From contig NZ_JAIEFA010000009.1 in NCBI RefSeq assembly GCF_029067145.1, positions 576 through 28,314 on the forward strand: DNA of 27,739 nucleotides, read 5' to 3'. Position 1 is the stretch's first letter. Each line of letters begins with the position of its first letter. The notes below the pieces were generated by a model. The model made no database searches, was not told the origin of the DNA, and saw only the letters and a list, made by a program, of their open reading frames with translations. The position numbers and the translations under genes are program-made. Below are positions 1 to 17,345 of this stretch, piece after piece. The stretch is from Helicobacter sp. Its GTDB lineage: Bacteria > Campylobacterota > Campylobacteria > Campylobacterales > Helicobacteraceae.

Positions 1-74
<74 letters not shown>

Positions 75-75
75 T

Positions 76-198
76 TATATCGCAGACAAAAAAGATTCGC
101 CCTTTTGTATTTTTGGCAATTGCAACCTGCGAGCCTATACCCAAGAAGGTGCTGGAATCGCCTCTAATCTCCACTTTTACCTTAAACAAAAAAGATGA
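76..198 (+). CDS. Partial unrecognised CDS, C-terminal 40 residues
   Basis: An open frame enters from the artefactual left end and runs 40 codons to a TGA. Its translation has balanced, protein-like composition, including the stretch IFGNCNLRAYTQEGAGIAS, and ends in a basic tail (LKQKR). The two other + strand frames were not supported; the one starting at base 75 stops earlier. The gene would converge with fusA across about 195 bases. I do not recognise the family, and the true 5' part is missing because the contig ends here. This could be a chance frame, but the residue mix argues for a real C terminus. Confidence 0.45.
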   Translation, partial: YIADKKDSPFCIFGNCNLRAYTQEGAGIASNLHFYLKQKR

Positions 199-393
199 TT
201 TAAGGAGTGAAACGAAACGCCGAAACAATCCATAATTTTAATAACCAAAAAACATTCAATGGCGAGATTCTATCATTTAGATTATCCACGATTCCACAAT
301 TGGAATCTCGCAAGAACAGAAAGCCACCCAGTCCTTGCAAATATCAATAAAGCACCATAATCTGATGACAAAGGTAGAGCTGGAGTCACGATA

Positions 394-2475
394 TTAGCCG
401 TTTCTTTTCTCCATAATTTCTTTGGAAATGTTGTTTGGCACTTCGCCATAATGGTCAAATTCCATTGTGTAAGTCCCACGCCCTTGTGTCGCTGAACGCA
501 AATCCGTAGAATAACCAAACATTTCAGCCAATGGCACAAACGCATTTACGATTTTTAAGCCCATTCTATCGTCCATAGAGTTGATTTGCCCACGTCTGCG
601 ATTCAAATCCCCAATCACATCACCCATATATTCTTCAGGTACTTCTACTTCTACTTTCATCATCGGCTCCAACAAAACCGCACCTGCTTTGCGGCAAGCG
701 TCTTTAAACGCCATTGAACCTGCGATTTTAAATGCCATTTCAGAAGAATCCACATCGTGATAACTACCATCAAAGAGTGTAACCTTAAAATCCACTACAG
801 GATAACCTGCTAGAACACCATTTTGCATAGATTCCTGAATCCCCTTATCCACTGCTGGGATATATTCTTTAGGAATGACACCCCCGCTAATGTTATTCAC
901 AAATTCATAACCTTTGCCCGGCTCTTGAGGTTCAAGCTTAATAAAGACGTGTCCATATTGTCCGCGACCACCGGATTGTTTTGCGTATTTGCATTCTTGT
1001 TCCACACTTTGGCGGATTGTCTCGCGGAAAGCAACTTGTGGTTGTCCTACCTCTGCTTCTACCTTAAATTCTCTTTTGAGCCTATCTACAATAATTTCTA
1101 AGTGCAATTCACCCATACCAGAAATAATTGTTTGTCCAGATTCCTCATCTGTATGCACTTTAAAGCTTGGGTCTTCTTCTGCAAGTTTTGCAAGAGCCAA
1201 AGCCATTTTTTCTTGGTCTGCTTTTGTTTTTGGTTCTACTGCAATAGAGATAACAGGGTCTGGGAACTCCATTCTCTCTAACACAACTGGTTCTTTCTCC
1301 GAACAGAGTGTATCTCCTGTCAAAGTTTCTTTCAATCCAACAAAAGCACAAATCTCACCCGCATAGACTTCTTTAATGTCCTCACGTTTGTTGGAGTGCA
1401 TTTTGAGCAATCTTCCTACACGTTCTTTTTTGCCCTTAGTAGAGTTTAGAACATAGCTTCCAGATTCTAAACTACCACGATAAACGCGCACAAATGTTAA
1501 TTGTCCTACAAAAGGGTCTGTCATAATTTTAAATGCCAAACCTGCAAACTCCCCATCATCTGTGGATTTCACAAACAATTCTTTTTCTTCATCTTTTGGG
1601 TCTACGCCACGAATATCTGCAACTTCTGTTGGAGCAGGCAAGTATTCTACGACAGCGTCAAGAAGGGTTTGAACGCCTTTATTTTTGAAGCTTGAACCAC
1701 AGAGCATTGGAATAATTTCCATTGCAAGACAACCTTTTTTGATTCCTGTTTTGATTTCCTCCACACTCAAGGTTTCCCCACTTAGATATTTTTCCATTAT
1801 TACTTCGTCTTGTTCTGCAACAGATTCTAGTAATTTTTCGCGGTATTCCTCTGCTTTTCCTACTAATGCCGTTGGAATCTCCTCAATGTCAAACTTTGCG
1901 CCCATAGACTCATCATTCCAAACAATAGCTTTCATTGTGATTAAATCCACAACCCCTTTGAAATTATCTTCTGCACCAATTGGAATCACAAGTGGAACAG
2001 GTTTTGACTTTAATCTTGTTGCAATTTGAGATTCCACATTGTAAAAATTTGCACCAATTCTATCCATTTTATTGACAAAAACAATTCTAGGAACACCATA
2101 TTTATTTGCTTGACGCCAAACAGTTTCACTTTGAGGTTGCACGCCACCCACAGAGCAAAAAACCGCAACTGCACCATCAAGAACACGCATAGAACGTTCA
2201 ACTTCAATCGTAAAATCCACGTGTCCGGGAGTGTCGATTAAGTTGATTTGATAATCTTTCCAAAAACAAGTGGTTGCAGCGGAAGTAATTGTGATTCCGC
2301 GTTCCCTTTCTTGTTCCATCCAATCCATTGTCGCTGCACCATCATGCACTTCACCGATTTTGTGGCTTACACCGGTATAGAATAAAATTCTTTCCGAAGT
2401 TGTTGTTTTACCCGCATCAATGTGTGCTGCGATTCCGATATTTCTAATTTTATTTAATGGGGTTTTTCTTGCCAT
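394..2475 (-). CDS. fusA: Elongation factor G
   Basis: This is the 693-residue translocation GTPase, which moves tRNA and mRNA through the ribosome after peptide-bond formation and takes part in ribosome recycling. The GTP-binding P-loop AHIDAGKT lies at residues 17-24, followed by the switch region (RGITITSAA), DTPGHVDF and NKMD. Domain II and the C-terminal domains that mimic tRNA follow, and the length is normal for the family. The ATG is preceded by AAGGAT at proper spacing. It is the last gene of the str group (rpsL-rpsG-fusA), 91 bases after rpsG. Unlike the classic E. coli layout, tuf does not follow fusA; it sits upstream next to the tRNA genes. No odd residues were seen. Confidence 0.98.
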   Translation of the reverse strand: MARKTPLNKIRNIGIAAHIDAGKTTTSERILFYTGVSHKIGEVHDGAATMDWMEQERERGITITSAATTCFWKDYQINLIDTPGHVDFTIEVERSMRVLDGAVAVFCSVGGVQPQSETVWRQANKYGVPRIVFVNKMDRIGANFYNVESQIATRLKSKPVPLVIPIGAEDNFKGVVDLITMKAIVWNDESMGAKFDIEEIPTALVGKAEEYREKLLESVAEQDEVIMEKYLSGETLSVEEIKTGIKKGCLAMEIIPMLCGSSFKNKGVQTLLDAVVEYLPAPTEVADIRGVDPKDEEKELFVKSTDDGEFAGLAFKIMTDPFVGQLTFVRVYRGSLESGSYVLNSTKGKKERVGRLLKMHSNKREDIKEVYAGEICAFVGLKETLTGDTLCSEKEPVVLERMEFPDPVISIAVEPKTKADQEKMALALAKLAEEDPSFKVHTDEESGQTIISGMGELHLEIIVDRLKREFKVEAEVGQPQVAFRETIRQSVEQECKYAKQSGGRGQYGHVFIKLEPQEPGKGYEFVNNISGGVIPKEYIPAVDKGIQESMQNGVLAGYPVVDFKVTLFDGSYHDVDSSEMAFKIAGSMAFKDACRKAGAVLLEPMMKVEVEVPEEYMGDVIGDLNRRRGQINSMDDRMGLKIVNAFVPLAEMFGYSTDLRSATQGRGTYTMEFDHYGEVPNNISKEIMEKRNG

Positions 2476-2521
2476 TATTAATCCTTATACAAAGAGAATT
2501 TGAGTTTGAGATTTAGTAGAA

Positions 2522-2555
2522 TTTTTAAGGAATCTTGGAAAAAACTCCTTAAAAA
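2522..2555 (-). terminator. Hairpin in the rpsG-fusA gap
   Basis: The arms TTTTTAAGGA (2522-2531) and TCCTTAAAAA (2546-2555) form a perfect 10-bp inverted repeat with a 14-base loop. The stem is AT-rich and no clear U tract follows it on the minus strand. It may be an attenuator, a processing site or an mRNA-stabilising hairpin rather than a full terminator, because fusA follows at once. Confidence 0.4.
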
Positions 2556-2566
2556 CATAATTTATT

Positions 2567-3426
<860 letters not shown>

Positions 3427-3471
3427 TTGTCTTTCCTTCCTAAAATAATTTTAATAGAGAAAATGAAGCGG

Positions 3472-3477
3472 ATTATA
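3472..3477 (-). promoter_or_regulatory. -10 element for rpsL-rpsG-fusA
   Basis: The minus strand reads TTTGCTTATAATCC in the 107-base gap between rpoBC and rpsL, giving a perfect TATAAT about 45 bases before the GTG of rpsL. No good -35 box is present. That is usual for promoters of the housekeeping sigma factor in Helicobacter and Campylobacter. Confidence 0.6.
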
Positions 3478-3503
3478 AGCAAATCACACTTTATTCTTAC
3501 TTA

Positions 3504-3528
3504 AATTAAGGTTTGAATAACCTTAATT
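3504..3528 (-). terminator. Hairpin downstream of rpoBC
   Basis: AATTAAGGT (3504-3512) and ACCTTAATT (3520-3528) form a perfect 9-bp stem with a 7-base loop, starting five bases after the rpoBC stop. The stem is AT-rich and the following U tract is poor, so it may be a weak terminator or a 3'-end stabiliser separating rpoBC from the rpsL promoter. Confidence 0.5.
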
Positions 3529-3533
3529 CTTCT

Positions 3534-12244
<8,711 letters not shown>

Positions 12245-12248
12245 AAAA

Positions 12249-12623
12249 TTATTTAATTTCGACTTTAGCACCTGCTTCTTCAAATTTAGCTTTGATTGCG
12301 TCAGCATCTTCTTTTTTAACGCCTTCTTTAACGGTAAATGGAGTTTTCTCCACTGCGTCTTTTGCTTCTTTAAGCCCAAGACCTGTTACTTCACGAACAA
12401 CTTTAATAACATTGATTTTTTTATCACCGCTGTCAGTTAAGATGATGTCAAATTCAGTTTTTTCTTCAGCAGCAGCCGCTCCACCGCCTGCAACCGCACC
12501 AGCTACAACGGTTGGTGCAGCAGATACACCAAATTTTTCTTCAAATGCTTTCACAAGTTCTGAAAGCTCCATAACAGAAAGATTTCCGATATACTCTAAC
12601 ACATCTTCTTTTGAAATTGCCAT
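12249..12623 (-). CDS. rplL: 50S ribosomal protein L7/L12
   Basis: This 124-residue stalk protein is present in several copies per ribosome and recruits and stimulates the translational GTPases EF-Tu, EF-G and IF2. An N-terminal dimerisation helix pair ([19 protein letters not shown]) is followed by an Ala/Gly-rich hinge at about residues 37-52. A compact C-terminal domain with the usual [15 protein letters not shown] motif completes it. AGGAG stands ahead of the ATG. It follows rplJ by 20 bases, so the two stalk proteins are co-expressed. Confidence 0.97.
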   Translation of the reverse strand: MAISKEDVLEYIGNLSVMELSELVKAFEEKFGVSAAPTVVAGAVAGGGAAAAEEKTEFDIILTDSGDKKINVIKVVREVTGLGLKEAKDAVEKTPFTVKEGVKKEDADAIKAKFEEAGAKVEIK

Positions 12624-12643
12624 AATTTTCTCCTAAAATTTTA

Positions 12644-13123
12644 TTATGCTTCTTTTTGCTTGCGTAAATTATCCAACCCTGTAACAAAGTAACGAGCAGG
12701 AGCAGTCCAAACGGACAACAACATACCAATAAGTTCTTCTTTGGATGGTAGTTTTGAAACGGCTTCAATGTGTTTTGCATCTACGATTTCGCCTTCAAAG
12801 TAACCTGATTTTACTACAAGTTTGCCACCCACAGAATCCGAGAATTTGCAAATTGTTTTAGCTAAAGAAATTTGATCTTCTCCCCAAACAAAAATATTAT
12901 TCTCTTTTAGCTCTAATTCTTCCACTCCGAAATTTTTAAGTGCAATCAATGCAAGCGTATTTTTGATAACATGAACTTTTACATTTTGTTCTCTCGCATT
13001 TGCTCTTAAAGCTTCTAATTGTCTAACGGTTAATCCTTTATAATCACAAACCGCAATTGCATTAGACGCTTTAAATTCAGCAGTAAGATTCTCAATTAGA
13101 GCAGTTTTTTCTGCTTTTGTCAT
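12644..13123 (-). CDS. rplJ: 50S ribosomal protein L10
   Basis: This 159-residue stalk base protein binds 23S rRNA together with L11 and anchors L7/L12 dimers through its C-terminal helix. The N-terminal region ([18 protein letters not shown], then VCDYKGLTV) is typical of L10. A strong AGGAGG site lies seven bases before the ATG. The 93-base upstream gap can fold into a nested stem structure consistent with an L10 autoregulatory leader. It is followed by rplL. Confidence 0.96.
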   Translation of the reverse strand: MTKAEKTALIENLTAEFKASNAIAVCDYKGLTVRQLEALRANAREQNVKVHVIKNTLALIALKNFGVEELELKENNIFVWGEDQISLAKTICKFSDSVGGKLVVKSGYFEGEIVDAKHIEAVSKLPSKEELIGMLLSVWTAPARYFVTGLDNLRKQKEA

Positions 13124-13144
13124 TTTAACCTCCTTTCAGACGAA

Positions 13145-13195
13145 AGACTTATATAGGGTAAAGTTTTAAGCGTTTGCCCCCATAGTCATTAGTCT
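13145..13195 (-). promoter_or_regulatory. Putative L10 leader RNA structure
   Basis: In the minus-strand transcript, AGACT (from 13191-13195) can pair with AGTCT (13145-13149). Inside that, AUGGGG (13178-13183) can pair with CCCUAU (13153-13158) through one GU pair. A further small hairpin (CUUUC-GUCU-GAAAG) sits next to the rplJ ribosome binding site. L10 or the L10/L12 complex represses its own mRNA by binding such leaders in other bacteria. The assignment rests on position and hand folding only. Confidence 0.5.
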
Positions 13196-13216
13196 AAGAT
13201 AAAAAACAAGAATAAA

Positions 13217-13921
13217 TTATTTTAAATCCATTAATTCTTGGGCATCTAGTGTTAAAGATGGGCTCATTGTTAAAGACAATGTTGCATTTTTAATATATTT
13301 GCCTTTTGCGCTTGCTGGTTTTTGTTTATTGATATTTTTTACTAATGCAATAATATTTTCTTCAAGTTTTTTCGCATCAAAACTTACTTTACCAACAGGA
13401 GCATGCACGATACCCTTTTTATCCACACGATAATTCACTTGCCCACTTTTTGCATTGCTAACTGCTTTGGAAATTTCCATAGTAACAGTGCCTGTTTTAG
13501 GGTTTGGCATCAAGCCTTTTGGTCCTAGGATTCTACCTACTTTACCTACAAGTGCCATCATATCTGGTGTCGCAATAACCATATCAAAATTCAAATCCCC
13601 ATTTTTGATTTGGTCTGCCAAATCCTCATCTCCTACCACATCTGCACCCGCTGCTTTTGCCTCGTCTGCTTTAGCACCTTTTGCAAAAACTGCTACACGC
13701 ACACTTTTACCTGTGCCATTAGGCAACACAACCGCGCCACGAATCATTTGGTCTGCGTGTCTTGGATCCACACCTAAACTCAACGCAACCTCAACTGTTT
13801 CATCAAATTTAGCCGATGCTAAAGATTTAACTGTTGCAGAAGCGGTTGTAATATCGTATATTTTTTTACAATCTACTTTATTAATGAGATTTTGCATTCT
13901 TTTTGTTAATTTTTTTGCCAT
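13217..13921 (-). CDS. rplA: 50S ribosomal protein L1
   Basis: This 234-residue protein forms the mobile L1 stalk that helps release deacylated tRNA from the E site. It is also a translational repressor of its own operon in many bacteria. The motif [19 protein letters not shown] is diagnostic, and [13 protein letters not shown] follows as expected. The ATG is preceded by GGAGT and lies 23 bases after rplK, the standard L11-L1 pairing. A longer gap with a structured leader separates it from rplJ. Confidence 0.97.
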   Translation of the reverse strand: MAKKLTKRMQNLINKVDCKKIYDITTASATVKSLASAKFDETVEVALSLGVDPRHADQMIRGAVVLPNGTGKSVRVAVFAKGAKADEAKAAGADVVGDEDLADQIKNGDLNFDMVIATPDMMALVGKVGRILGPKGLMPNPKTGTVTMEISKAVSNAKSGQVNYRVDKKGIVHAPVGKVSFDAKKLEENIIALVKNINKQKPASAKGKYIKNATLSLTMSPSLTLDAQELMDLK

Positions 13922-13944
13922 ATTTTATACTCCAACGCGTCTAT

Positions 13945-14370
13945 TTAATCTACAACTTCAATGCCCATACTGCGAGCACTTCCCTCAACAATTTTAATTG
14001 CTGCTTCTTCTGTATTTGCATTTAAATCGTCCATTTTAGTTTTAACAATATCTAAAACTTGTGCTTTTGTAAGTTTTCCTACTTTGTTTTTTAGAGGATT
14101 GTCAGAACCTTTTTGGATTCCTGCTGCTTTTTTAATTAAATCCGTAACAGGAGGTTTTTTTGTGATAAATGTAAAACTTTTATCCTGATAAACCGTAATA
14201 ATTACAGGAATATTAAAGTTCCCCATATCTTTTGTTTTTTCATTAAATGCTTTACAGAATTCCATAATATTCACACCACGTTGTCCTAACGCTGGACCTA
14301 CAGGTGGAGATGGATTTGCTTTGCCAGCAGGGATTTGAAGCTTAAGTTCGCCAATGATTTTTTTTGCCAT
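13945..14370 (-). CDS. rplK: 50S ribosomal protein L11
   Basis: This 141-residue protein of the GTPase-associated centre binds 23S rRNA at the thiostrepton site and is needed for RelA-type stringent sensing. The proline-rich N terminus ([19 protein letters not shown]) is diagnostic, and the C-terminal rRNA-binding domain ends in the normal [10 protein letters not shown] pattern. AAGGAT precedes the ATG. It is 23 bases after nusG and just before rplA, the conserved order. Confidence 0.97.
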   Translation of the reverse strand: MAKKIIGELKLQIPAGKANPSPPVGPALGQRGVNIMEFCKAFNEKTKDMGNFNIPVIITVYQDKSFTFITKKPPVTDLIKKAAGIQKGSDNPLKNKVGKLTKAQVLDIVKTKMDDLNANTEEAAIKIVEGSARSMGIEVVD

Positions 14371-14393
14371 AACTTATCCTTGTCTTTTAGTTG

Positions 14394-14924
14394 TTAAACT
14401 ATTTTTTCCACTTGTGAATAAAGTATTTCAATAGGTGTGCTACGACCAAAGATGGAAACATTGAGTTTTAACTTTCTATGTTCCATATCATATTCTTCCA
14501 CTGTGCCTGTGAAGTTCGCAAAAGGACCTTCAATGATTCGGACAACCTCTCCTGCTTCAAAAATAATTTTTGGTTTAGGAGCTGCACGATTCTGCACTTT
14601 TTCAATAATATGATTAATATCCGCTTCACTTAAAGGAGTTGGCTTTTTTGCCTCACCAATAAAACGACTAACTTTCGGTAAAGATTGAATGGTATGCCAT
14701 AAGGCAGTATCAAGATCTACTTTAATAAAAACATATCCCGGATAAAGACTTCGCTCACTAATTTTTTTCTTATTGTTCTTTACTTCAATAATATCTTCCG
14801 TAGGAACAACAATATCCGTAAGTCTCTCTTCTAAATGATGTTCTTTCACGAGATTTTCTATCCCGCGTTTTACAGCTTGTTCGCTACCAAAATATGTTTG
14901 AATCGCATACCAATACAATGCCAT
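14394..14924 (-). CDS. nusG: Transcription termination/antitermination factor NusG
   Basis: NusG binds RNA polymerase through its N-terminal domain and links it to Rho or to ribosomal protein S10 through a C-terminal KOW domain. The N-terminal domain begins ALYWYAIQTYFGSEQ, and the KOW segment reads EAGEVVRIIEGPFANFTGTV. I chose the ATG at 14924 (176 residues) over an in-frame TTG six bases upstream. The AGGA ribosome binding site directly abuts that TTG but is correctly spaced from the ATG. It follows secE by 17 bases and precedes rplK. Confidence 0.96.
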   Translation of the reverse strand: MALYWYAIQTYFGSEQAVKRGIENLVKEHHLEERLTDIVVPTEDIIEVKNNKKKISERSLYPGYVFIKVDLDTALWHTIQSLPKVSRFIGEAKKPTPLSEADINHIIEKVQNRAAPKPKIIFEAGEVVRIIEGPFANFTGTVEEYDMEHRKLKLNVSIFGRSTPIEILYSQVEKIV

Positions 14925-14941
14925 AAACAAATCCTAAATAA

Positions 14942-15121
14942 TTATAAAATACTTGAAACAAAACTACCAAGAATGAAATCAACTAATGCCAAAAATAGAG
15001 CAATAACCGTTACAACAACAATCACAGAAATAAAAGCATTTCTCACTTGTTCTTTTGTAGGAAAGATAACTTTAGATAGTTCTTCTTTGGATAATCTATA
15101 ATAGGTAATTAGTTTTTTCAT
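14942..15121 (-). CDS. secE: Preprotein translocase subunit SecE
   Basis: This 59-residue inner-membrane protein is the essential small subunit of the SecYEG channel. It starts MKKLITYYRLSKEELSKVIF, the amphipathic cytoplasmic helix, and continues PTKEQVRNAF into a single membrane helix (about residues 31-52). This is the short one-helix SecE typical of most bacteria, unlike the three-helix E. coli form. It lies directly before nusG, as in nearly all bacteria. The ribosome binding site is weak (AGAGAG). Confidence 0.92.
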   Translation of the reverse strand: MKKLITYYRLSKEELSKVIFPTKEQVRNAFISVIVVVTVIALFLALVDFILGSFVSSIL

Positions 15122-15151
15122 AACTTTATTTGTCTCTCTTTATTCCAAAAA

Positions 15152-15227
15152 TGGCAGGCCAGGAGGGACTCGAACCCCCAGCATTCGGTTTTGGAGACCG
15201 ACGCTCTACCATTGGAGCTACTGACCT
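15152..15227 (-). tRNA. tRNA-Trp (CCA anticodon)
   Basis: The minus strand folds as a full cloverleaf. The acceptor stem AGGTCAG pairs with CTGGCCT, the anticodon loop is TCCAAAA-like with CCA, the T arm is GGTTCGAGTCC, and the 3' CCA is encoded. It sits between rpmG and secE. Confidence 0.96.
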
Positions 15228-15241
15228 ATGCTGTTTGAAAT

Positions 15242-15265
15242 AGCTAAGGGGAAAAACCCTTAGCT
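15242..15265 (-). terminator. Hairpin overlapping the rpmG stop codon
   Basis: AGCTAAGGG and CCCTTAGCT form a perfect 9-bp stem with a 6-base loop. On the minus strand the first arm contains the rpmG TAA, and no U tract follows before tRNA-Trp. It may protect the rpmG mRNA end or mark a processing site that separates mRNA from tRNA; a terminator is less likely. Confidence 0.5.
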
Positions 15266-15430
15266 TTTCAATTTCACTTCTTTGTGAATTGTATGTTTGT
15301 TTAATCTTGGGCAGAACTTTTTAAGCTCCAGTTTTTCTGTTGTGGTTTTTGCATTTTTTACAGTGCTGTAATTAATGTCCCCGCATTCAGAGCATTTGAG
15401 TCCGATTTTTACACGATTACCTTTAGCCAT
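15260..15430 (-). CDS. rpmG: 50S ribosomal protein L33
   Basis: This 56-residue protein lies near the E site of the large subunit. The sequence starts [17 protein letters not shown] and contains [20 protein letters not shown], both diagnostic. Cysteines are present at 13, 16 and 40. The fourth position of a usual second CxxC pair is replaced (CPRL), so zinc binding may use another ligand or be lost. The start lies nine bases after tuf, with AGG in the gap as a modest ribosome binding site. Its stop codon is inside a strong hairpin. Confidence 0.94.
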   Translation of the reverse strand: MAKGNRVKIGLKCSECGDINYSTVKNAKTTTEKLELKKFCPRLNKHTIHKEVKLKS

Positions 15431-15438
15431 AATTTAGC

Positions 15439-16638
15439 CTATTCAATAATTTTTGTAACAACACCTGCACCCACAGTTCTACCACCTTCACGAATCGCAA
15501 AACGTGTTCCATCTTCAAGCGCAATGGGGTTGATTAACTCAACAGTGATTTTAATGTTATCACCTGGCATTACCATTTCTACACCCTCTGGCAATGCAAT
15601 AGAGCCTGTAATATCTGTTGTTCTAACATAAAATTGTGGTCTATAACCATTAAAGAATGGCGTATGTCTTCCACCCTCATCTTTAGAGAGAACATAAATT
15701 TCACCCTCAAATTTTTTATGTGGAGTAATAGAAGATGGCTTACATAGAACCATACCTCTTTCAACTTCTTCTTTTTTAGTTCCTCTTAACAAGACTCCAA
15801 CATTATCTCCCGCTTCACCTTGGTCAAGCTCTTTTCTAAACATTTCAACACCGGTTACGGTTGTTTTTTGTGTTGGACGAATCCCTACGATTTCAATTTC
15901 ATCACCAACTTTTACAATACCTCTTTCGATTCTTCCTGTAACGACGGTTCCACGACCTGCAATTGAGAATACATCTTCAATTGGCATCAAGAAAGTTTTG
16001 TCTGTTTCACGGACAGGAGTTGGAATATATTCATCTACCGCGTCCATAAGTTTCATAATTTTTTCACTCCATTCACCTAGAGTGCCTGATTTTGCTTCTT
16101 CTAGCGCTTTAAGTGCTGAACCTGCTACGATAGGCGTATCATCACCAGGGAATTCATAGCTTGAAAGAAGCTCTCTGATTTCCATTTCTACTAGCTCTAA
16201 CAACTCTTCATCATCTACCATATCTTGTTTATTCATAAAAACAACAATATAAGGAACGCCTACTTGACGAGACAATAAGATATGCTCTCTTGTTTGTGGC
16301 ATTGGACCATCTGCAGCAGAAACTACTAGAATTGCGCCGTCCATTTGCGCTGCACCTGTAATCATATTTTTAACATAGTCCGCGTGCCCGGGGCAATCTA
16401 CGTGTGCATAGTGTCTTTTTTCTGTTTCATACTCAATATGTGAAGTTGCAATGGTAATACCGCGCTCTTTTTCCTCTGGAGCATTATCAATATTATCATA
16501 ATCTTTCATTTCTGCTAGACCTTTTGTGGATAGAACAGCAGAAATCGCAGCACTTAAAGTTGTTTTGCCGTGGTCAACATGCCCAATTGTTCCGATATTT
16601 ACATGGGGTTTAGACTTAACGTATTTTTCCTTAGCCAT
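15439..16638 (-). CDS. tuf: Elongation factor Tu
   Basis: This 399-residue GTPase delivers aminoacyl-tRNA to the ribosomal A site. Its P-loop GHVDHGKT is at residues 19-26, followed by the effector stretch RGITI with Thr62, DCPGHADYV at 81-89 with the catalytic His85, NKQD at 136-139, and domains II and III. The length and all G motifs are normal. AGGAG stands ahead of the ATG. It is the only tuf copy in the window and follows the Thr-Tyr-Gly-Thr tRNA group, the arrangement also seen at E. coli tufB. A weak TAGAAT -10 candidate lies at 16672-16677 upstream. Confidence 0.98.
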   Translation of the reverse strand: MAKEKYVKSKPHVNIGTIGHVDHGKTTLSAAISAVLSTKGLAEMKDYDNIDNAPEEKERGITIATSHIEYETEKRHYAHVDCPGHADYVKNMITGAAQMDGAILVVSAADGPMPQTREHILLSRQVGVPYIVVFMNKQDMVDDEELLELVEMEIRELLSSYEFPGDDTPIVAGSALKALEEAKSGTLGEWSEKIMKLMDAVDEYIPTPVRETDKTFLMPIEDVFSIAGRGTVVTGRIERGIVKVGDEIEIVGIRPTQKTTVTGVEMFRKELDQGEAGDNVGVLLRGTKKEEVERGMVLCKPSSITPHKKFEGEIYVLSKDEGGRHTPFFNGYRPQFYVRTTDITGSIALPEGVEMVMPGDNIKITVELINPIALEDGTRFAIREGGRTVGAGVVTKIIE

Positions 16639-16671
16639 AAGCTTCTCCTAAATTTAAGTTAAATAGCGGTA

Positions 16672-16677
16672 ATTCTA
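16672..16677 (-). promoter_or_regulatory. Possible -10 element for tuf
   Basis: The minus strand reads GTGTAGAATTACC about 34 bases before the tuf ATG. There is no convincing -35 at 17 bases (only TTTTAA). It may give tuf expression independent of the tRNA promoter. Confidence 0.35.
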
Positions 16678-16748
16678 CACTATTTTTACCAATTTTAAAA
16701 TTAAGAATCGTAACATTTTCTACAATTCTATCACAATGTTTGAAAAAC

Positions 16749-16823
16749 TGGAGCCCATAAGCGGGATTGAACCGCCGACCTCTTCCTTACCAAGGAAGTG
16801 CTCTGCCACTGAGCTATATGGGC
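16749..16823 (-). tRNA. tRNA-Thr (GGT anticodon)
   Basis: The minus-strand cloverleaf has acceptor GCCCATA paired with TATGGGC, anticodon stem CTTCC/GGAAG with loop TTGGTAA giving GGT, T arm GGTTCAATCC, and encoded CCA. It lies directly upstream of tuf. Confidence 0.96.
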
Positions 16824-16882
16824 ATAATAATTAAAAAGTGTCTTGCTGATTAAAAAAGATTTCGTAGAATCAGCTCCCAGTA

Positions 16883-16959
16883 TGGAGCGGGAAACGGGGC
16901 TCGAACCCGCGACCCTCAGCTTGGAAGGCTGATGCTCTAGCCAACTGAGCTACTCCCGC
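16883..16959 (-). tRNA. tRNA-Gly (TCC anticodon)
   Basis: The minus-strand cloverleaf has acceptor GCGGGAG, anticodon loop CTTCCAA giving TCC, T arm GGTTCGAGCC, and encoded CCA. It starts only seven bases after the 3' end of tRNA-Tyr. Confidence 0.96.
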
Positions 16960-16966
16960 ACGGCTA

Positions 16967-17051
<85 letters not shown>

Positions 17052-17108
17052 CCAACTTTAAAATATTCATAAAAACTGGTCAAACACTGAAAAATTATAT
17101 AAATTTTA

Positions 17109-17184
17109 TGGAGCTGGCAAAGGGACTCGAACCCCCGGCCTGCTGCTTACAAGGCAGCTGCTCTACCAACTGAGCTACGCCAGC
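17109..17184 (-). tRNA. tRNA-Thr (TGT anticodon)
   Basis: The minus-strand cloverleaf has acceptor GCTGGCG, anticodon loop CTTGTAA giving TGT, T arm GGTTCGAGTCC, and encoded CCA. It is the first gene after the TTGACA promoter and so heads the tRNA-tuf transcript. Confidence 0.96.
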
Positions 17185-17216
17185 AATTTGCATTTTAAAA
17201 ATAAAAATGAGATGAG

Positions 17217-17245
17217 ATTCTACTACTTTTTATTTTAATTGTCAA
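17217..17245 (-). promoter_or_regulatory. Strong sigma-70 type promoter for the tRNA-tuf transcript
   Basis: On the minus strand TTGACA (17240-17245) is followed after exactly 17 bases by TAGAAT (17217-17222). The predicted start is about 25 bases before tRNA-Thr(TGT). A full -35 consensus is unusual in this AT-rich group and fits a highly expressed stable-RNA promoter. Confidence 0.82.
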
Positions 17246-17270
17246 TACTTTTAATTTAATTTTTTTTAAG

Positions 17271-17276
17271 TATAAT
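17271..17276 (+). promoter_or_regulatory. -10 element for the TonB-receptor gene
   Basis: TATAAT follows a long T/A-rich stretch (periodic T runs upstream, no -35), the usual look of a Helicobacter housekeeping promoter. The ATG is 70 bases downstream, with AAGGAG at 17329-17334 as the ribosome binding site. I did not find a convincing Fur operator here. Confidence 0.6.
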
Positions 17277-17345
17277 TGCAGCCGCTTAAATCTTATTATT
17301 TTCTTGATTTTAAGCTAAAATTTTTCAAAAGGAGTTTCTAAGTTT

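Noticed and set aside
290..307. Perfect 7-bp inverted repeat GATTCCA-CAAT-TGGAATC between the partial gene and fusA
   Set aside because: No U tract on either strand, and GGAATC/GATTCC words are very frequent in this sequence, so chance pairing is likely.
258..362. 34-codon + strand frame starting ATGGCGAGATTC
   Set aside because: Short, no ribosome binding site and no recognisable motif; treated as chance.
989..1366. Long + strand frame of 125 codons opposite fusA
   Set aside because: It is antisense to a conserved gene, has no ribosome binding site and no family resemblance.
13455..13997. 180-codon + strand frame opposite rplA and rplK
   Set aside because: It lies opposite two certain ribosomal protein genes; the open frame is a by-product of their codon use.
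17285..17310. Possible Fur operator before the TonB-receptor gene (TTATTATT-like words)
   Set aside because: The words do not form a convincing palindrome, and the whole region is AT-rich.
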